Below, one piece after another: positions 37,038 to 49,276 of a stretch of DNA of 64,000 nt. A model generated the notes under the pieces. The model was not told where the DNA came from and ran no database searches. It saw nothing but the letters and a program-made list of their open reading frames with translations. The stretch spans positions 46,783,854-46,847,853 of the forward strand of contig NC_065536.1 in the NCBI RefSeq assembly GCF_932294415.1. The letters run 5' to 3'. The number at the start of each line of letters is the position of its first letter. Position 1 is the first letter of the stretch. A program made the position numbers and the translations under genes. The DNA is from Quercus robur (lineage: Eukaryota; Streptophyta; Magnoliopsida; Fagales; Fagaceae).

Positions 37038-38578
37038 TAAACAATTTCTCTCTCATGCGTCACATCTCCTATAAATATTATCTTATTTTATAGCCTCTAT
37101 AGCTACGAGAAACAGAATTTTTTTGGGCGCCTTCTCTCTCTCTCTCTCTCTCATGGTAAGCTCTCTCATTTTTTTCTCTCCTCATATTCTCACCGTCACT
37201 CCCTCTAGTCTCTTCTCTTCCCACAAATTTCTCTCTATCTGTCTCTCTCTTCTCTTTTCTCCATGTTTCTCTTCCCACGATGGAGAATGCCTAAATTGAT
37301 CGTTGATGCAAAAATTGATAAAGGAATAAATCAAAAGGAAAGTTTAGAAGACAAATAAACATAACCACAATTTGGAAGTTCCACTGTTTTGGAACTTCAA
37401 CAAAATGGTTATATAAGAAATGATACAAAACTTTAGCATAAGGCCTCTAAAGGACTATCAAACAAAGACAAAATCATATAAAAGAATTTGAAAAATATAG
37501 TAATCTCAAATTATAATAGATGCAAATTATTAAAATTTACAAACTAGTGTTTTTTGTGTGTATTAGAATTTGGTTTTCTATTCTATTTCAAAAGGGAAAT
37601 TTTAATTTTTTGAATTGGGTAACTAAGAAAGTGGAAAACGTGGTTTGGCAATGACTGTCATAATTTTATAACTTTTCTTCTAATAAAAATAGATAATTGT
37701 ATAAGTTTATCTCTTAAAAAGTTTGAATTTATTTATAATTTGTTGTAAAAGGAAAAAAAAATTGAATGTAGCAATTGAAAAGGTGGGAAACATGGTTGGC
37801 AAATAATAAGCAGTTTTTTTAGGAGTAACATGGAAAGTGATATTTAAATCTAATCGGTTGTAAAAGAAAAAAAAAATTTGAATTTGGTAATTGAAAAAAT
37901 GGAAAACGTTGTTGGCATATTAAGGGTATGGATAGCTTTTGTTTTCTATTTTCAAAAACTTGTTTTTGGAAATATAAAGAAAAAACAATTTTCTTGTATT
38001 TTTGAAATTAAAAACATGTTTGGTTAGTTGAAATTTAAAAAATAGTCTTTTGAAGAAAAAAATAGAAAATACTAAATATGTTGTTGCTAAGATTTGAATT
38101 CTAATGTTAACTCATTAAATGAGATAGATTCATTAACTCAAACGTGTATTTTCATTGACTTTTGAAAAATAGAAACTAAAAATAGCATTTTGCATGTTTT
38201 CAGTTTCCTTTACAAATTGAGTTTTGAGAACAGTTTTTGTTTTCTGTCCATTTTGGATTGCCAAACAAGTTTTTTAATTTCAAAAATATAAAATTGTTTT
38301 TGAAAACAGAAAATAAGGGGAAAAAACAATTACCAAACATACTCGCTTTTTTGTATACTTACGTTTTTCTTCTTTAATACAAGTTTCTATCTTTTCTAAA
38401 TAAAATAAAATAAAAACACGTTTTTAAAAGTAAAACATGGAAAGTGGAATTCAAATGAGTATTTTACATTTAAGTTTAAATTAAATATTTCTAGCTTAAA
38501 TTACTTTTATACACTAGTTTGTTTTTTGTTTAGAGTAGTGCTTAATAAATTTTAGGGGTATTTTAGATATTGTAGGTA
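36273..38578. other. intergenic repeats, no gene recognised
   Basis: It includes a 38-base A run near 36998-37033, CT-rich sequence at 37130-37260, and at 37,925-38,345 an AT-rich segment with inverted TTTTGAAAACAGAAAATA-like arms that resembles another degraded hAT-type MITE. No coding signal was found. Confidence 0.5.
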
Positions 38579-38590
38579 GATGATAACTAA

Positions 38591-38754
38591 CTTTTTTTTT
38601 TATATATATACAAGATAGAATTTCTATTATAGCCTAATCTAAGTGTATATGTGTGTGAAACTCCCTTCTTAAAACTTGAACCTCGGCCCTTACTCTCCCA
38701 CACCCCACAAGCATTTATACTTGTAAAGTGACCACTGCACCAAGGGTGTGTGGT
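38591..38754 (-). mobile_element. tRNA-derived SINE with perfect 12-bp target duplication
   Basis: On the minus strand the 5' part has a pol III A box (TTGGTGCAGTGGTCACT) and B box (GAGGTTCAAG) with tRNA-like spacing. The 3' end is an A tail (the T run at 38592-38601 on the plus strand). Perfect direct repeats GATGATAACTAA flank it (38579-38590 and 38755-38766). The length is 164 bp. Confidence 0.9.
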
Positions 38755-38906
38755 GATGATAACTAATTTTTTGAATCCTCTTAATATATAAAGAAGAGAT
38801 AATACACGTAGATAATCTTATAAATTGTCATGTAATGGGTTAAAACTTAGATAATATAACTTCAAACATATTTGGAATTAAACTTTGTCTACTGTGTATA
38901 TTTACT

Positions 38907-39021
38907 GAGGTAAATTTTATTAACCTACCCTAATGTTTGGGCTAATGCCCACAAGTTCCAATAGATTTCAAAATTGACCAACTTGGTCCTAAAAATTGTT
39001 AGTCCCTGTTAGTCAATTTTC

Positions 39022-39104
<83 letters not shown>

Positions 39105-39518
39105 CCAATCAAAACTTGAGTTTTGTAAGAAAGGCAGCAAGTAGTGGATCTCCAAATAGAATGTGAGTAGATATGGATCAGGTAGTATGTGGTGTGGAGC
39201 CTAGTGGCAGCACTTAGTACTTTAAGAAATCTGTAGGATTTGGGCGACTTGATGCGGTGGTGGCATTTGTGTAACTCAGCAACATGGTAGGCTTATCATT
39301 TGGTGTATTAGGTTTGGTTTTTTGTTGGGTTTTTTTTTTTGGGGGGGGGGGGGGGGTTGGGATCTGTTAGTGTGTTGTGTTGGGGATGGGTTCTAGCACG
39401 GTGGTTCACAATGGTTTTACAAGTTTTATGGGTTTTTTTGTGACTAGAGTTTTGGTGGTGGAAAACACGATGGTTTTTTTTTCTTGGTTTTGGATCGACC
39501 TCAGTGCCTATATTATTC

Positions 39519-39562
<44 letters not shown>

Positions 39563-39841
39563 GGTGAGAGGAGGGATCAATGGAGAGGATAGAGTCACAG
39601 AAAGAAAAGAAAGTGGAGAGAGAGAGAGACTTGGTGAGAGGAGGGATCAATGGAGAGGATAGAGTCACAAAAAGAAAAGAAAGTGAAGATACAAGTTTGA
39701 GAGAGAAGAGGAAAATGGCTAACAGGGCTAACAGTGTTTAGGATCCAAATTGGGTTTAGTGACCAAGTTGATCAGTTTTGAAATGTCTTGAACCTAATTG
39801 GTATTAGCTCAAATCCCATGGTAAGTTAATGAAATTGACCC
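38907..39841. mobile_element. foldback / Mutator-like non-autonomous element with long TIRs
   Basis: Terminal inverted repeats exceed 130 bp. Both ends read (G)GGT(A/C)AATTT(T/C)ATTAAC inward, then ACCAACTTGGTC-like and CTGTTAG(T/C)C-like blocks in the same order. A perfect direct repeat TATTTACT flanks the element (38899-38906 and 39842-39849). The core carries a long (CT)n run (39024-39101), a G run near 39341, a (GA)n run (39523-39559), and a tandem duplication of about 70 bp (about 39546-39690). No transposase is present. Confidence 0.78.
39024..39101. repeat. (CT)n microsatellite
   Basis: A nearly pure CT dinucleotide run of about 39 units lies inside the foldback element's left half. 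The other half carries (GA)n, so the two may pair as extended arms. Confidence 0.95.
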
Positions 39842-40094
39842 TATTTACTAGTGTCCTAAATTGGATATTGTAAATGGCATCTGTAACCCTTATCCACTCT
39901 CTCGTGTAAGTGTGAATCTTATAGGTATGAGAATCATTCTTGTATGAAATGATGGTTATACAAGTTTTTCCTTAGACTAGCTATCAAAATTCAAAATTCA
40001 ATTCCATCTTTTTTTTTTTTCTTTTTTCTTTTTTTCATAAGTGCAAAATGGTTATTGTAGGTATGATAGGTCCAATAGTATATATCTATATATA

Positions 40095-40642
40095 TGTTGG
40101 GCCAGGGGCCCAATCCGATGACATCTAGTAGTCCAAGGACGGGTAAATGCTGTCATGAAAGTCTGCATTAATGAATGAAAAAATGGGGTCTTGCCATGAG
40201 GGTCTAGGAAGGTGGTCCGAGGAGGAATGCCTCCTCAGCTAAGCAAAGCAAAGGTCAGAAGGTGTGATTTGTCATCTAGAGCAACATTCCAGGAGATCCT
40301 ATTGATAAGGATACACATTATGAAAGCACAAGACAAAGGGGAGCTATGAAATATCTAAGAAAAAACTGCTACTACTGCATTGAATGCTCTGTAGCAAACT
40401 CTCTGGCTGCATTAATGTGGAAGTGATACTTGAACAGTAATTTTCAGCCTTACAGCTACTCCTAGAGACTTCAGGAAGGTGCTAATGGAACATGGATCAA
40501 CGCCAAAAATTTGGTCTACACGTGGAGGGTAGAGATGAAAGAAGAAAGACAGTATAAAAGAGAAAGAATACCCTGAGGAGGGGGATCGAGAAATTATAAG
40601 AAAAATACTGTAACAATAGGAACTAGACTTGTAATCAAATTC

Positions 40643-40704
<62 letters not shown>

Positions 40705-40937
40705 TATATATATATATATATATATAAGAACACATCTCCTTGGATTGTGTAGAGGACGATTTTCTTTGGATAAAACCTGTTTATCTTTGCTTTCAGGTCA
40801 TCTAGACCCACCATAATTGTTGTCCAATTCATTAGAACCTAGTTTTCTGACCCACTCTCTACAAATTCATTGTATTGGGCTCTTTGGGCTAAGATCCTTT
40901 TGACTCTTGGGCTTAGGAACCAAATTGGGTCCATACA
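40095..40937 (+). mobile_element. solo-LTR-like repeat, TGTTGGGCC...CATACA
   Basis: It begins TGTTGGGCCAGGGGCCCAAT and ends GGTCCATACA. It has a TATA-like AGTATAAAAGAG at about 40551, and a (GA)n-(AT)n microsatellite at 40644-40726. Blocks such as GCATTAATGTGGA, GTGATAC.TGAACAGT, CAGCCTTA.AGCT and CTACACGTG are shared in order with 49277-49995. No matching target duplication was found at these exact ends, so the boundaries are tentative. Confidence 0.6.
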
Positions 40938-43900
40938 GTTATAGGTGGGGCAAGTGTAACGTGGGTAATAGTTAAGAAAAGTATGTGTGCATTCTCATAG
41001 TTTAGGGGAATGAGAATAACAAGGGTAAATTGTGAATTCTCATAGTTTAAGGAATAAGTACAAAATTAGGTATAGCTTAGGGGGTAAGTGTAATTTCCCC
41101 TTAGTAACTTAAGTGTGTAACGGGATTAGGTTCGGTCTTTCGGGTACCTAAGGTATAAAACTCAAACCCTAATAAGTTTAAAAATTTAAACCTAAACCCA
41201 TTAAAAAAATCTAAAATTTGGTTGGGTCGTGTTAAAAAAACCAACTAAAGATATGTTTGTTTAGCTTAGAATCCCTACTTAGTTTCAATAACAGCCCATG
41301 TACAATTTTTTAAATCATTGTTTTTTATAGGTAGAGTTGTACTTATACACAACTTATGTTTTAAACAAAAATAATCCAATAAAATAAGCTCATCTAACAA
41401 CACTCTAAATTTGACGCATTGCCTTCCCTAAATACAATCAATGATTTAGGGATAAAATTAAATAAAATATTATTCAAGAATTAAAAAAAAAATCATCATT
41501 AAATTCAGTTAGCTCAATTAATAAAGAATTTAAAGTACCTCATTATTATTTCTCAAAAAAAAAAAAGTACCTCATTATTATTTCTCAAAAAAAAAAAAAA
41601 AAAGTACCTCATTATTAAATAAGAGGCATTGGATCAAATCACTCCTATTTAGAAAAGCAAATCATTAAGTGTTATGGCATAATGGTAAATTGCAATAAAG
41701 TAATCATCATAGAGCTTGTGAATTCAAATTTCTTAATAGGAATTTTTTTTAAGAATTCTTTTGTGCAATACTCTTTTCTAAAATAAGTCCTGGTTTGGAC
41801 ACTTGATATGTAAGAGTTGCAAAAAATTTCGATTGGGTATTTAAAGGTTTGTAAAAAATTTAAATTAGCAGTTACAATTATGGATTTTTTTTTTTTTTTG
41901 ATGAACCAGTTACAACTATGGATAAATCATGAGAATTGAGTCAAATATATTTAAGAGATTTGTTTTTAATTTGACTATTTTATTCCAATTTTTCAAAAAA
42001 AAAAAAGCTAAATTGCGTTTTTGAAAAATATAAATTTGAAATAAATCACCATATTTTAGGAAATAGTGAAAAGTGGATACTAATAAGCCAAATATTTTAT
42101 AGAGATAATAATAATAAAATAATAATAATAATAAAATAAATAAATAATTTGATTTAGGAAAATTTTCATTTTAACTTAGGGTATAACAAATTAAATTCCA
42201 TAATTTCAAAAATAAGAAAATAATCCCCAAGATTTAAAAAGTAAATAATAATAATAATAATAAAAATAAATAAATAAATAAATAAATTTTTTTTGAGAGA
42301 TAATTACAACATGCAACTAACCCCGCAGCTCGAACCCTTTCCCCCCTAAACCCCCAATCACTTTGTGCATGAGGAGGTGCCAATTCAGCTACAAGGCCTT
42401 TGGCAAATAAATAAATAATTTGATTTAGGAAAATTTTCATTTTAACTTAGGGTATAACAAATTAAATTCTATAATTTCAAAAATAAGAAAATAAGAAAAT
42501 AAACCCCAAGATTTAAAAAGTAAAAAATAGTTTAGAATTTCAAAATTAACAAATTTTTTATTGGTTAAAAATAACAAATTAAATCTTGAGATTTAAAAAT
42601 ATATAAATATATATATATATATATATATCTATATATAGAACTCAAAAATACAACCCATTAAAATAATATAAACAACCCAATATATTAATTTATCTATAAA
42701 CTCTCTCTCTTCCTCCCTAACCCATGAAAATAAATGAATTAAATAATAGTAGCAATATGCTACATGGGTCTACTACTACTAACATATCAAAATTATTAAT
42801 TTTACACTTTTGATATAGCATGTATTTTGGTATTTGAAGTGCTAAAAATAGTTGTTTTAGTGATTTTATAACCACAACTCATTTACTATATTTTTTTCCT
42901 AATGGATGCCCTACTTAACGAATTGGCTTACTAGAACCACATTATAGCGTTTGTCAATTGTTTCACTTTCTTTCTTTTTTATTAAATGTGTGGAGGCATA
43001 TGTCATAGATTAAAAATGGCAGAGAATTTAGCCAAAAAAATAAAAAAGAGCGGCTGTGGTTGGCGGTCAAATGGAGGACTGGAGAATATGAGAATTGAGA
43101 AGTGACAATCTAGAGCTTGAGAGTCATCGCAACTCACAAGCCACATAAGTCTTCGTTCTACAGTAGTTGCAAAAGAAAATTGACAAACTTAACAACCTTT
43201 GTTAAACTATTATATAATTTATAAATACATAAAATTAGAAAAACAAAGTGACAAAAACTTTAAACGTAGGTACTACCGTACCAAGAAAAAACCTACAAAA
43301 GAAAATGAAAATAAAGAGGTAGAGAAGGACAAAAACAAAATTTTTTTTGAGAAGAATAAAAAAACAAATTAATTTTTTTTTAAAATTTTTTTAGATGAGA
43401 AACAAATTTAAATATATAGAACATATATAGAAGTAGGTGTAATATTATGGTTATGGACACGTGACATCGAGTTGTTTGTGTACACCCACCTACCACCCAA
43501 GTAGTGATTGCAATTATTCGGTGGAGGAAAACTGCCGCTATCTCCCATTTTATAGGTTCCAGCGTGACATGGATGACTCAATAATTTCACCAAACACTTG
43601 GTTTCCCTGTTTGGTATATTTTATGAATGATGCGGTAGAAGTTGGTTTTGACTCTTGAATCAGCTATTCAAAATTGGGAAAATAATAAGAAATTATATTC
43701 AACAATTTTGGGCTTATTTGTTTGTTAGTTTGTAAAACGTGTATTGAAAATTTCTAAAAAAACTGTTTTTTTGAGATAGAAAAAAAAAATGTTTTATTAT
43801 TTTCAAAAAAAGCTCTCGGAAAAATTTCACTCAGAAAACTGATTTTAGAAACAAAAAATTGAGAACTTGTTTGGTAAAAAAAAAACATTTGAAAATTGTT

Positions 43901-44014
43901 TTATAAAGCTTTACTTGTATATATTATATATGAAAAGTAAAAACACCAAGTTGAGTTTTCTTTATTCTGCAGTTTTGTGCCGTGAACCTTATTAATGCAT
44001 GATCCACCGTGTTT
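40938..44014. other. intergenic, AT-rich, no gene recognised
   Basis: It contains short tandem duplications (AAGTACCTCATTATT units at 41536-41615; a directly repeated TTTGATTTAGGAAAATTTTC block at 42149 and 42419). A tRNA-like antisense scrap around 42300-42400 may be a SINE remnant. No supported coding sequence was found. Confidence 0.5.
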
Positions 44015-44720
44015 AGGGTGCGTTTGAATTGACTTCAAACTAATTCCGGAAATGATTTTCCGGAAAATTCGGTGTTTGGCTGTCACGGAAAACGTTATTT
44101 TTCGGAAAATCATTTCCGGTTGACCACGAATTTTCCGTTTGACCACGGAAAATGATTTCTGCCTTCATTTTCACTTCATTTCACTTCCGGAAAAAGAGAG
44201 AGAGAGAGAGAGAGAAGAGAGAGCCCAGATCAGAGAGAGAGAGGGACGATCGCGCCGCTCGTCCGACGATCGCACCGCGCCGACGAGCGGCGCGGTGCAC
44301 GATCGCGATCGTCGATCGAGCGGTGCGATCGACGAGCGCGATCGTCTCTCGTCGATCGACGAGCGCGCTCGTCTCTCGTCGATCGACGAGCGCGCTCGTC
44401 TCTCGTCGATCGACGAGCGCGATCGACGAGCGCGTTCGTCGATCGCGATCGTTCGTCGATCTCGCCTTCGCGATCGTTCGTGCCGGTGAGATCGCGATCT
44501 CGCGAACGCGATCGCGCCGGCGGGTTTTCTGGATGTGTTCTGGGTTATGTTTTCTGATTTGTGTTTTCCTTTCTTCTTTTCCAAACACTAGAAAATATTT
44601 TCCGGAAAATTTTTTGAAATGCAACCAAACACACAGAAATATTTTCCTTTTCCAGAAATTAGCATTTCCGGAAAATATGTATTTTCCGGAAAACGTTTTA
44701 CGGCAACCAAACACAGCCTT
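44015..44720. mobile_element. hAT-like MITE with TTTCCGGAAA subterminal palindromes and a CpG-rich core
   Basis: The left end AGGGTGCGTTTGAATT and the right end, reverse-complemented, AAGGCTGTGTTTGGTTGC are inverted termini. Both subterminal regions carry many copies of the palindrome TTTTCCGGAAAA or half-sites. The centre (about 44222-44525) is strongly GC/CpG-rich and contains tandem 27-bp units. The overlapping open frames on both strands here are by-products of the repeat. No target duplication was fixed. Confidence 0.7.
44331..44411. repeat. three 27-bp GC-rich tandem units
   Basis: Units at 44331-44357, 44358-44384 and 44385-44411 start GACGAGCGCG(A/C)TCGTCTC and end TCGTCGATC. Each unit is itself nearly palindromic (GACGAGCGCGCTCGTC). 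Related fragments continue on both sides. Confidence 0.9.
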
Positions 44721-44769
44721 AGTCTTTTTCTTTAGCACTGATATCTAATATATTGAATTTTGACTAAAC

Positions 44770-44968
44770 GTGTGTTTGGTAAAAATTTAAAAGCCAATTT
44801 ATTTTACTATTTAGCTTATTTTTGTTACTATTTATGTACTCTATTACACTTTTTGATACTATTCATAAGTCCCGCTGTACTATTTCAGTTAATTTTTACC
44901 TTTATTTACAGTACTTTCAGTAAAAAAATTTCAATTTCAACAAAATAAGCAGATCCCAAACAAACCCT
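44770..44968. mobile_element. small hAT-like MITE
   Basis: The left end GTGTGTTTGGTAAAAATTT and the right end, reverse-complemented, AGGGTTTGTTTGGGATCTGC are inverted. The interior TTACTATTTA...TACTATTCATAAGTCCC and CTGTACTATTT is typical of the same superfamily. It is about 200 bp and non-coding. Confidence 0.55.
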
Positions 44969-46383
44969 AATGGTGTGTTTGATGGCAAACATGTATGTTT
45001 GCTAATTGGTTTAGGTCATCTATCTATCTATCCATTGTTGTCATCGTCTGTTCAATAGTCTTCTCCATAGTTGCACTTTGTAATTAAATGCATTGCACAA
45101 TTTGTAAATGGCAAAGTTCATAAAGGAAAACCCTCAAACTTACTTTTTCGGTCAAAATGTTGATCCACACTTTGACCATAATACTATTTTGGCTCCAGTG
45201 TTGAACTTTGGGCAATTTTAGCTCAATTTTTAAATTCGATTGAGTATAATTATGAGTTTTTATGTTGGGCAAAATTTAAGTACAATACTTAATGTTGTTC
45301 CTTAGGTTTCTTTTTTAAAATTCTGTCATATGGCTTTTTTCTCGTAGGATAGAAATACATTTTTTAATTAAATAATCACATGACTAAATTTTAAGAGGAA
45401 AACTTAAAAAACAACGCATAAAATATTATACATAAGTTTTGTACATTTATGTTTTTCAAATTTAAACTAATCACATTTTAATAAGATATATAACTGATTA
45501 AAATATCAAAAATCATAATTATATCAAGGATTCATATATTACTTTTATTACACTATTGTCTAAAAATTTAATTATTTAAACTAATGTGATTTTTTGACAT
45601 GTAATTGATTTTAATTAATGAGTAAATTACAAAATTAGTCTCTATCATTTACACTATATTTCAATCTAGTCTCTAAATTTTTAATTGTGTCAATTTGGTC
45701 CTTAACATTTTTAGTGCCGTGATGATTTAGTCCCGATCGTTATCTTTGGATGGAAAAAGCTGATATGTGAAACAGAACAATAAAAAAATTATTTTCCATG
45801 ACATGTCAACTGCCAACTTGTATTATTAAAAAAAAAAATACAAATTAAAATCTACACGTGATATTGAGTACCTAAGACCAAGCTATATTTTTCTTTTCTT
45901 TCATTTTCTAGGGAACCAAAAACACAACAATAATCAAAGAAAATCTCAACTACAACAAGAAACATGGAGATCGAGATCTTAGCTTCAATTTTACATCACT
46001 TTCTTGACAACCAAACACTACAAAAAATAGAGAACTCAAAATATACCAAGAAAATCCACCATTGTCGAGTCAAACTATTTTTCTCAAAACTGCAAAATTT
46101 TTAGATCTCCCAAACTCAAAACACAAAACACAAAAGAAAAAAAAAAGATTTTGGAAAGAAACAATAGAGTTTTAATGTTGGTTGCAGATTTGCTTTTCTT
46201 TGCGGCGAATTTGATGCGGTTGACGCGAAGATAATGTAAAAGAGACTGAGCTGCAAAGGTTGTCCTTGAGATCGATGTTGATTTGCTCTTCAGGTTCATC
46301 ATGGTGGTTGGGTTTGGAAAATGGGGTTTTGGGTTGATTGTAGATCCATGGGTTTGGTCAACGGTGTTTTGTTTTGAGTATTA

Positions 46384-47375
46384 GAGCAACCACATTAGCT
46401 CACCTATAATCTTCTAAAATACAAAAAAGTACCAATTTTACACATTCTAACCCAAAAAACACCCACATCAGTTTTTGTAAAGATGTGTAAATATACACCA
46501 TGGCTGTGTAAATGAACAGTAACTGTGCATATATGCACAGTTACTATTCACCGTGTAAATGATTTTTTTATTCTTTTTTTCTCTCTCCTCTATCAGACAC
46601 AACAAATTAGTGCGGCAGAATAAGAAGGAAGAAGAAAATAACCACCAAACCCCCAAACCCAGTGCCACCACCAAACACCACAACCTAGCACAGAAAAATA
46701 TCCCAAAATCAATGAAAAAACAATTAGAAAATCCAACTCAAAATCAAGACAAGCCCACTGGAAAACCCAACTCAAAATCAATTAAAACTCACCGGGAAAC
46801 CCAACCCAAAAACAGTCCACACCCATCGAAAAATCCAGCCCAAACCATACTCAACGGAAAATTCACGTGAAATGCCCAACGGAGCCGGATCTGCCGCCCG
46901 ATCTACTGCCACTGTTGCCGCTCGATTTGCTGCCGTCGGATCTTCCATTGCTGTTGTCGGTTGGGGGTGGAAGGCGAAGGGTCAGTGGTGGAGGAGAGAG
47001 GGAGGGGCGAGGGAGAGAGGGAGGGCGAAAGCGAAAGGGAGGCCGAATCAGCTAATGGTTGAGGCGGCAGCGACGGCGAGCTGGACCGGTGAGTTGGGTC
47101 GACGAGTTTAGAGTGAGTGAGGGAAAGAGAAATGGGTGAGTGTGCTGAAAAAGGAAAATAGAATGAGGGAAAGAGAGAATGGGTGAGGGAAAGAGAGAAA
47201 CGGTTATTAATAAATAATAATAAAAAAACAAGAAATAATATTATTTAATTAGAATAGATTTGTAAAATAGATTAACAGATGTGGGTGTTTTGAAAATGTA
47301 GTAGTGTAAAATAGAAAAAGTAGGTTTTTAGTGTAAAATAGACGGAAATTTTTAGACGAAATGATATGGTTGCTC
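46384..47375. mobile_element. Harbinger-type non-autonomous element inside the Mutator-like element
   Basis: The termini GAGCAACCACATTAG (left) and GAGCAACCATATCATT (right, reverse complement) are flanked by TTA on both sides (46381-46383 and 47376-47378), the Harbinger three-base duplication. A subterminal perfect palindrome lies at 46518-46545. The core is GC-rich around 46870-47110 with short overlapping frames in both strands and no known domain. Confidence 0.82.
46518..46545. repeat. 28-bp perfect palindrome
   Basis: The sequence AGTAACTGTGCATA followed by its exact reverse complement gives a 28-bp perfect palindrome. It lies in the subterminal part of the Harbinger-type element and could form a cruciform or RNA hairpin. 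Confidence 0.95.
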
Positions 47376-47668
47376 TTAGATGTGTAGTTTTGTAAGTAGA
47401 TCATGGTGGCTAGAAATTATAGTTAATTTTAGATGTGTTTGGCAGCCCAAAAAATAAAAGAAAAAAAATTGCAAGTTGATTTTTTTTGGGTAAAGAGATG
47501 GAGATTAAATATTAATAATTGAATAGACCATAAAATTCATAGGGTATAGAATTAGAGCTAGCTTCAAAAACATCGGACTCTAACAATGCCAAAATTGATG
47601 GTCTTAAAAGAAGCTATTGGTGTGCTAAACTTTATAGTCTTTGTTCGAATCCCTTCAACTGAACCAAC

Positions 47669-49024
47669 TGTTGGGGTTTATGCCCTAAAATCTAATTTAT
47701 TGGCATGTCATAAATAATTAAATTGTTTAATTATATGAGATTATTTATAAATGAACTAATGAAATATTATCATAGTATTTGAGATGCATTGTATGTGATT
47801 TATGTGATTTAGTCATAGGAGATATAAATCACAAGTTTCTTGTAAACTCAAAATATAGTTTGTAGTCGGTGATGAAATTGAGCGTTTTATCTATGAAGAC
47901 TATAACACATCAACTAAGATGGTTTGTCTTGATCATGGAAATGGAGACTTCTAGTTGATGTGTTGATGTATCTTAAGAGTTAAGACATATTGAACTGGAC
48001 TGCTGTGAGATTAATTATTCAATCAACAACTGTCACCTGAATAATTAATCTCATGACTTCTAATTTCATAAACTCTCAATCCTGAGAGGATAATGAACTC
48101 GATCATGAAATGTAGGTTACTTTGATATATCAGGAGTGAGATCTAATATTCACGGTCAAAACCTCAATATGTTGGGTAACCACACGTAGTGTTGAGAGAA
48201 CACACATTCTCAAGATGAAATCCATAATCTCTTTTTATAGAAACACAAAATATCACCTTGAAATAAGTTTAATAGGAACTGATTATTCAAGACGCCCACT
48301 TTAGTAAGGAATTACTAAAGCTTATATTTATTGAAATCAGATTTCAATAAATGTAAATAACTAAAAGATTAAACCGGGTACTCAAGGATAAAATAGTTAT
48401 TTACAAAGTGACAGTTTATTATGACTCTGTTCACTGTGGATATTTCATGGAGGGGTCAAATGATATCATTAGAGTCTTGGGATATAATTATTAATAAGGC
48501 CTAGAGTGCAATTATATTTATATATTGGTATTAAATATAATTAATGGTAACTTTGGATTTGTCAAGAGTTGACAAATAAGCCCAAGACTCATTGGAGTTA
48601 GAGTCTTATTTGTTCCCTTTGGTCCCATCTCAAGTCACAAACTAAAACCCAATTGGGCAGGCCCAAAAAGCTAGCCCAATTAGATAATCAGTTATGTATA
48701 AGGAGAGAAACATACAAAATTTTCTAAATAAGAAATTGTTTTGGAAATGGAGTGTATGTGAGTATAAGTCACTCTCTTATTTTCCCTTGAACACATACAT
48801 GTAAACTGATTGAGAGACCACACTTCTTGGGCATCATGTGGAATTGAGATAATGATTAGAGGTATTTTCAAGTCTTGGTTTTGAATTTTACAGCATCAAG
48901 GTACACTTTCTATTCTTTGTTCTAGAATTCAAAGTTATATGTTATCTCTCATAAATGAAGTAAATCCATGATTGTTGCTTCTGCTGTGTGTTTTGTATAA
49001 GATGCAAAACTAGATTTTCCAACA
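47669..49024 (+). mobile_element. solo LTR (Copia-like), TGTTGGGGTT...TCCAACA
   Basis: The 1,356-bp repeat starts TGTTGGGGTTTATGCCC and ends AGATTTTCCAACA. Flanking 5-mers CCAAC (47664-47668) and CCAAT (49025-49029) agree at four of five positions. A TATA-like TTATGTATAAGGAGAG at about 48690 supports plus orientation. There is no primer-binding site or coding sequence next to it, so it is a solo LTR. The Copia assignment rests on general resemblance only. Confidence 0.75.
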
Positions 49025-49276
49025 CCAATTACCTCTCGCAAAAGCCCTCAATGTCTTCATTATAGACCAAATACTCGAATCAAGCTTTATCTCAACTAGG
49101 AAAGTAATGGCAGGAAAAGTGACGAAAGCTTTGTATATGGAAGCTTTTCATAAATAAAAGAAGAAGAAAAGGTCTATTAGTAGATACTGACTAGTGATTA
49201 GCAAGAGAGAGAGAGTTAGGGATTTTAGTGAGATGATACTTATGGGGGCCGGTTAATCAAAAAATTATTAAAATCG

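Noticed and set aside
43461..43658. Cys-containing 65-residue frame considered as a secreted peptide
   Set aside because: No signal peptide and overlapped by an equally long opposite-strand frame.
44139..44748. Four overlapping Arg/Ser-rich open frames on both strands
   Set aside because: They are translations of the GC-rich tandem repeat inside a MITE. Frames exist on both strands at once and no domain is recognisable.
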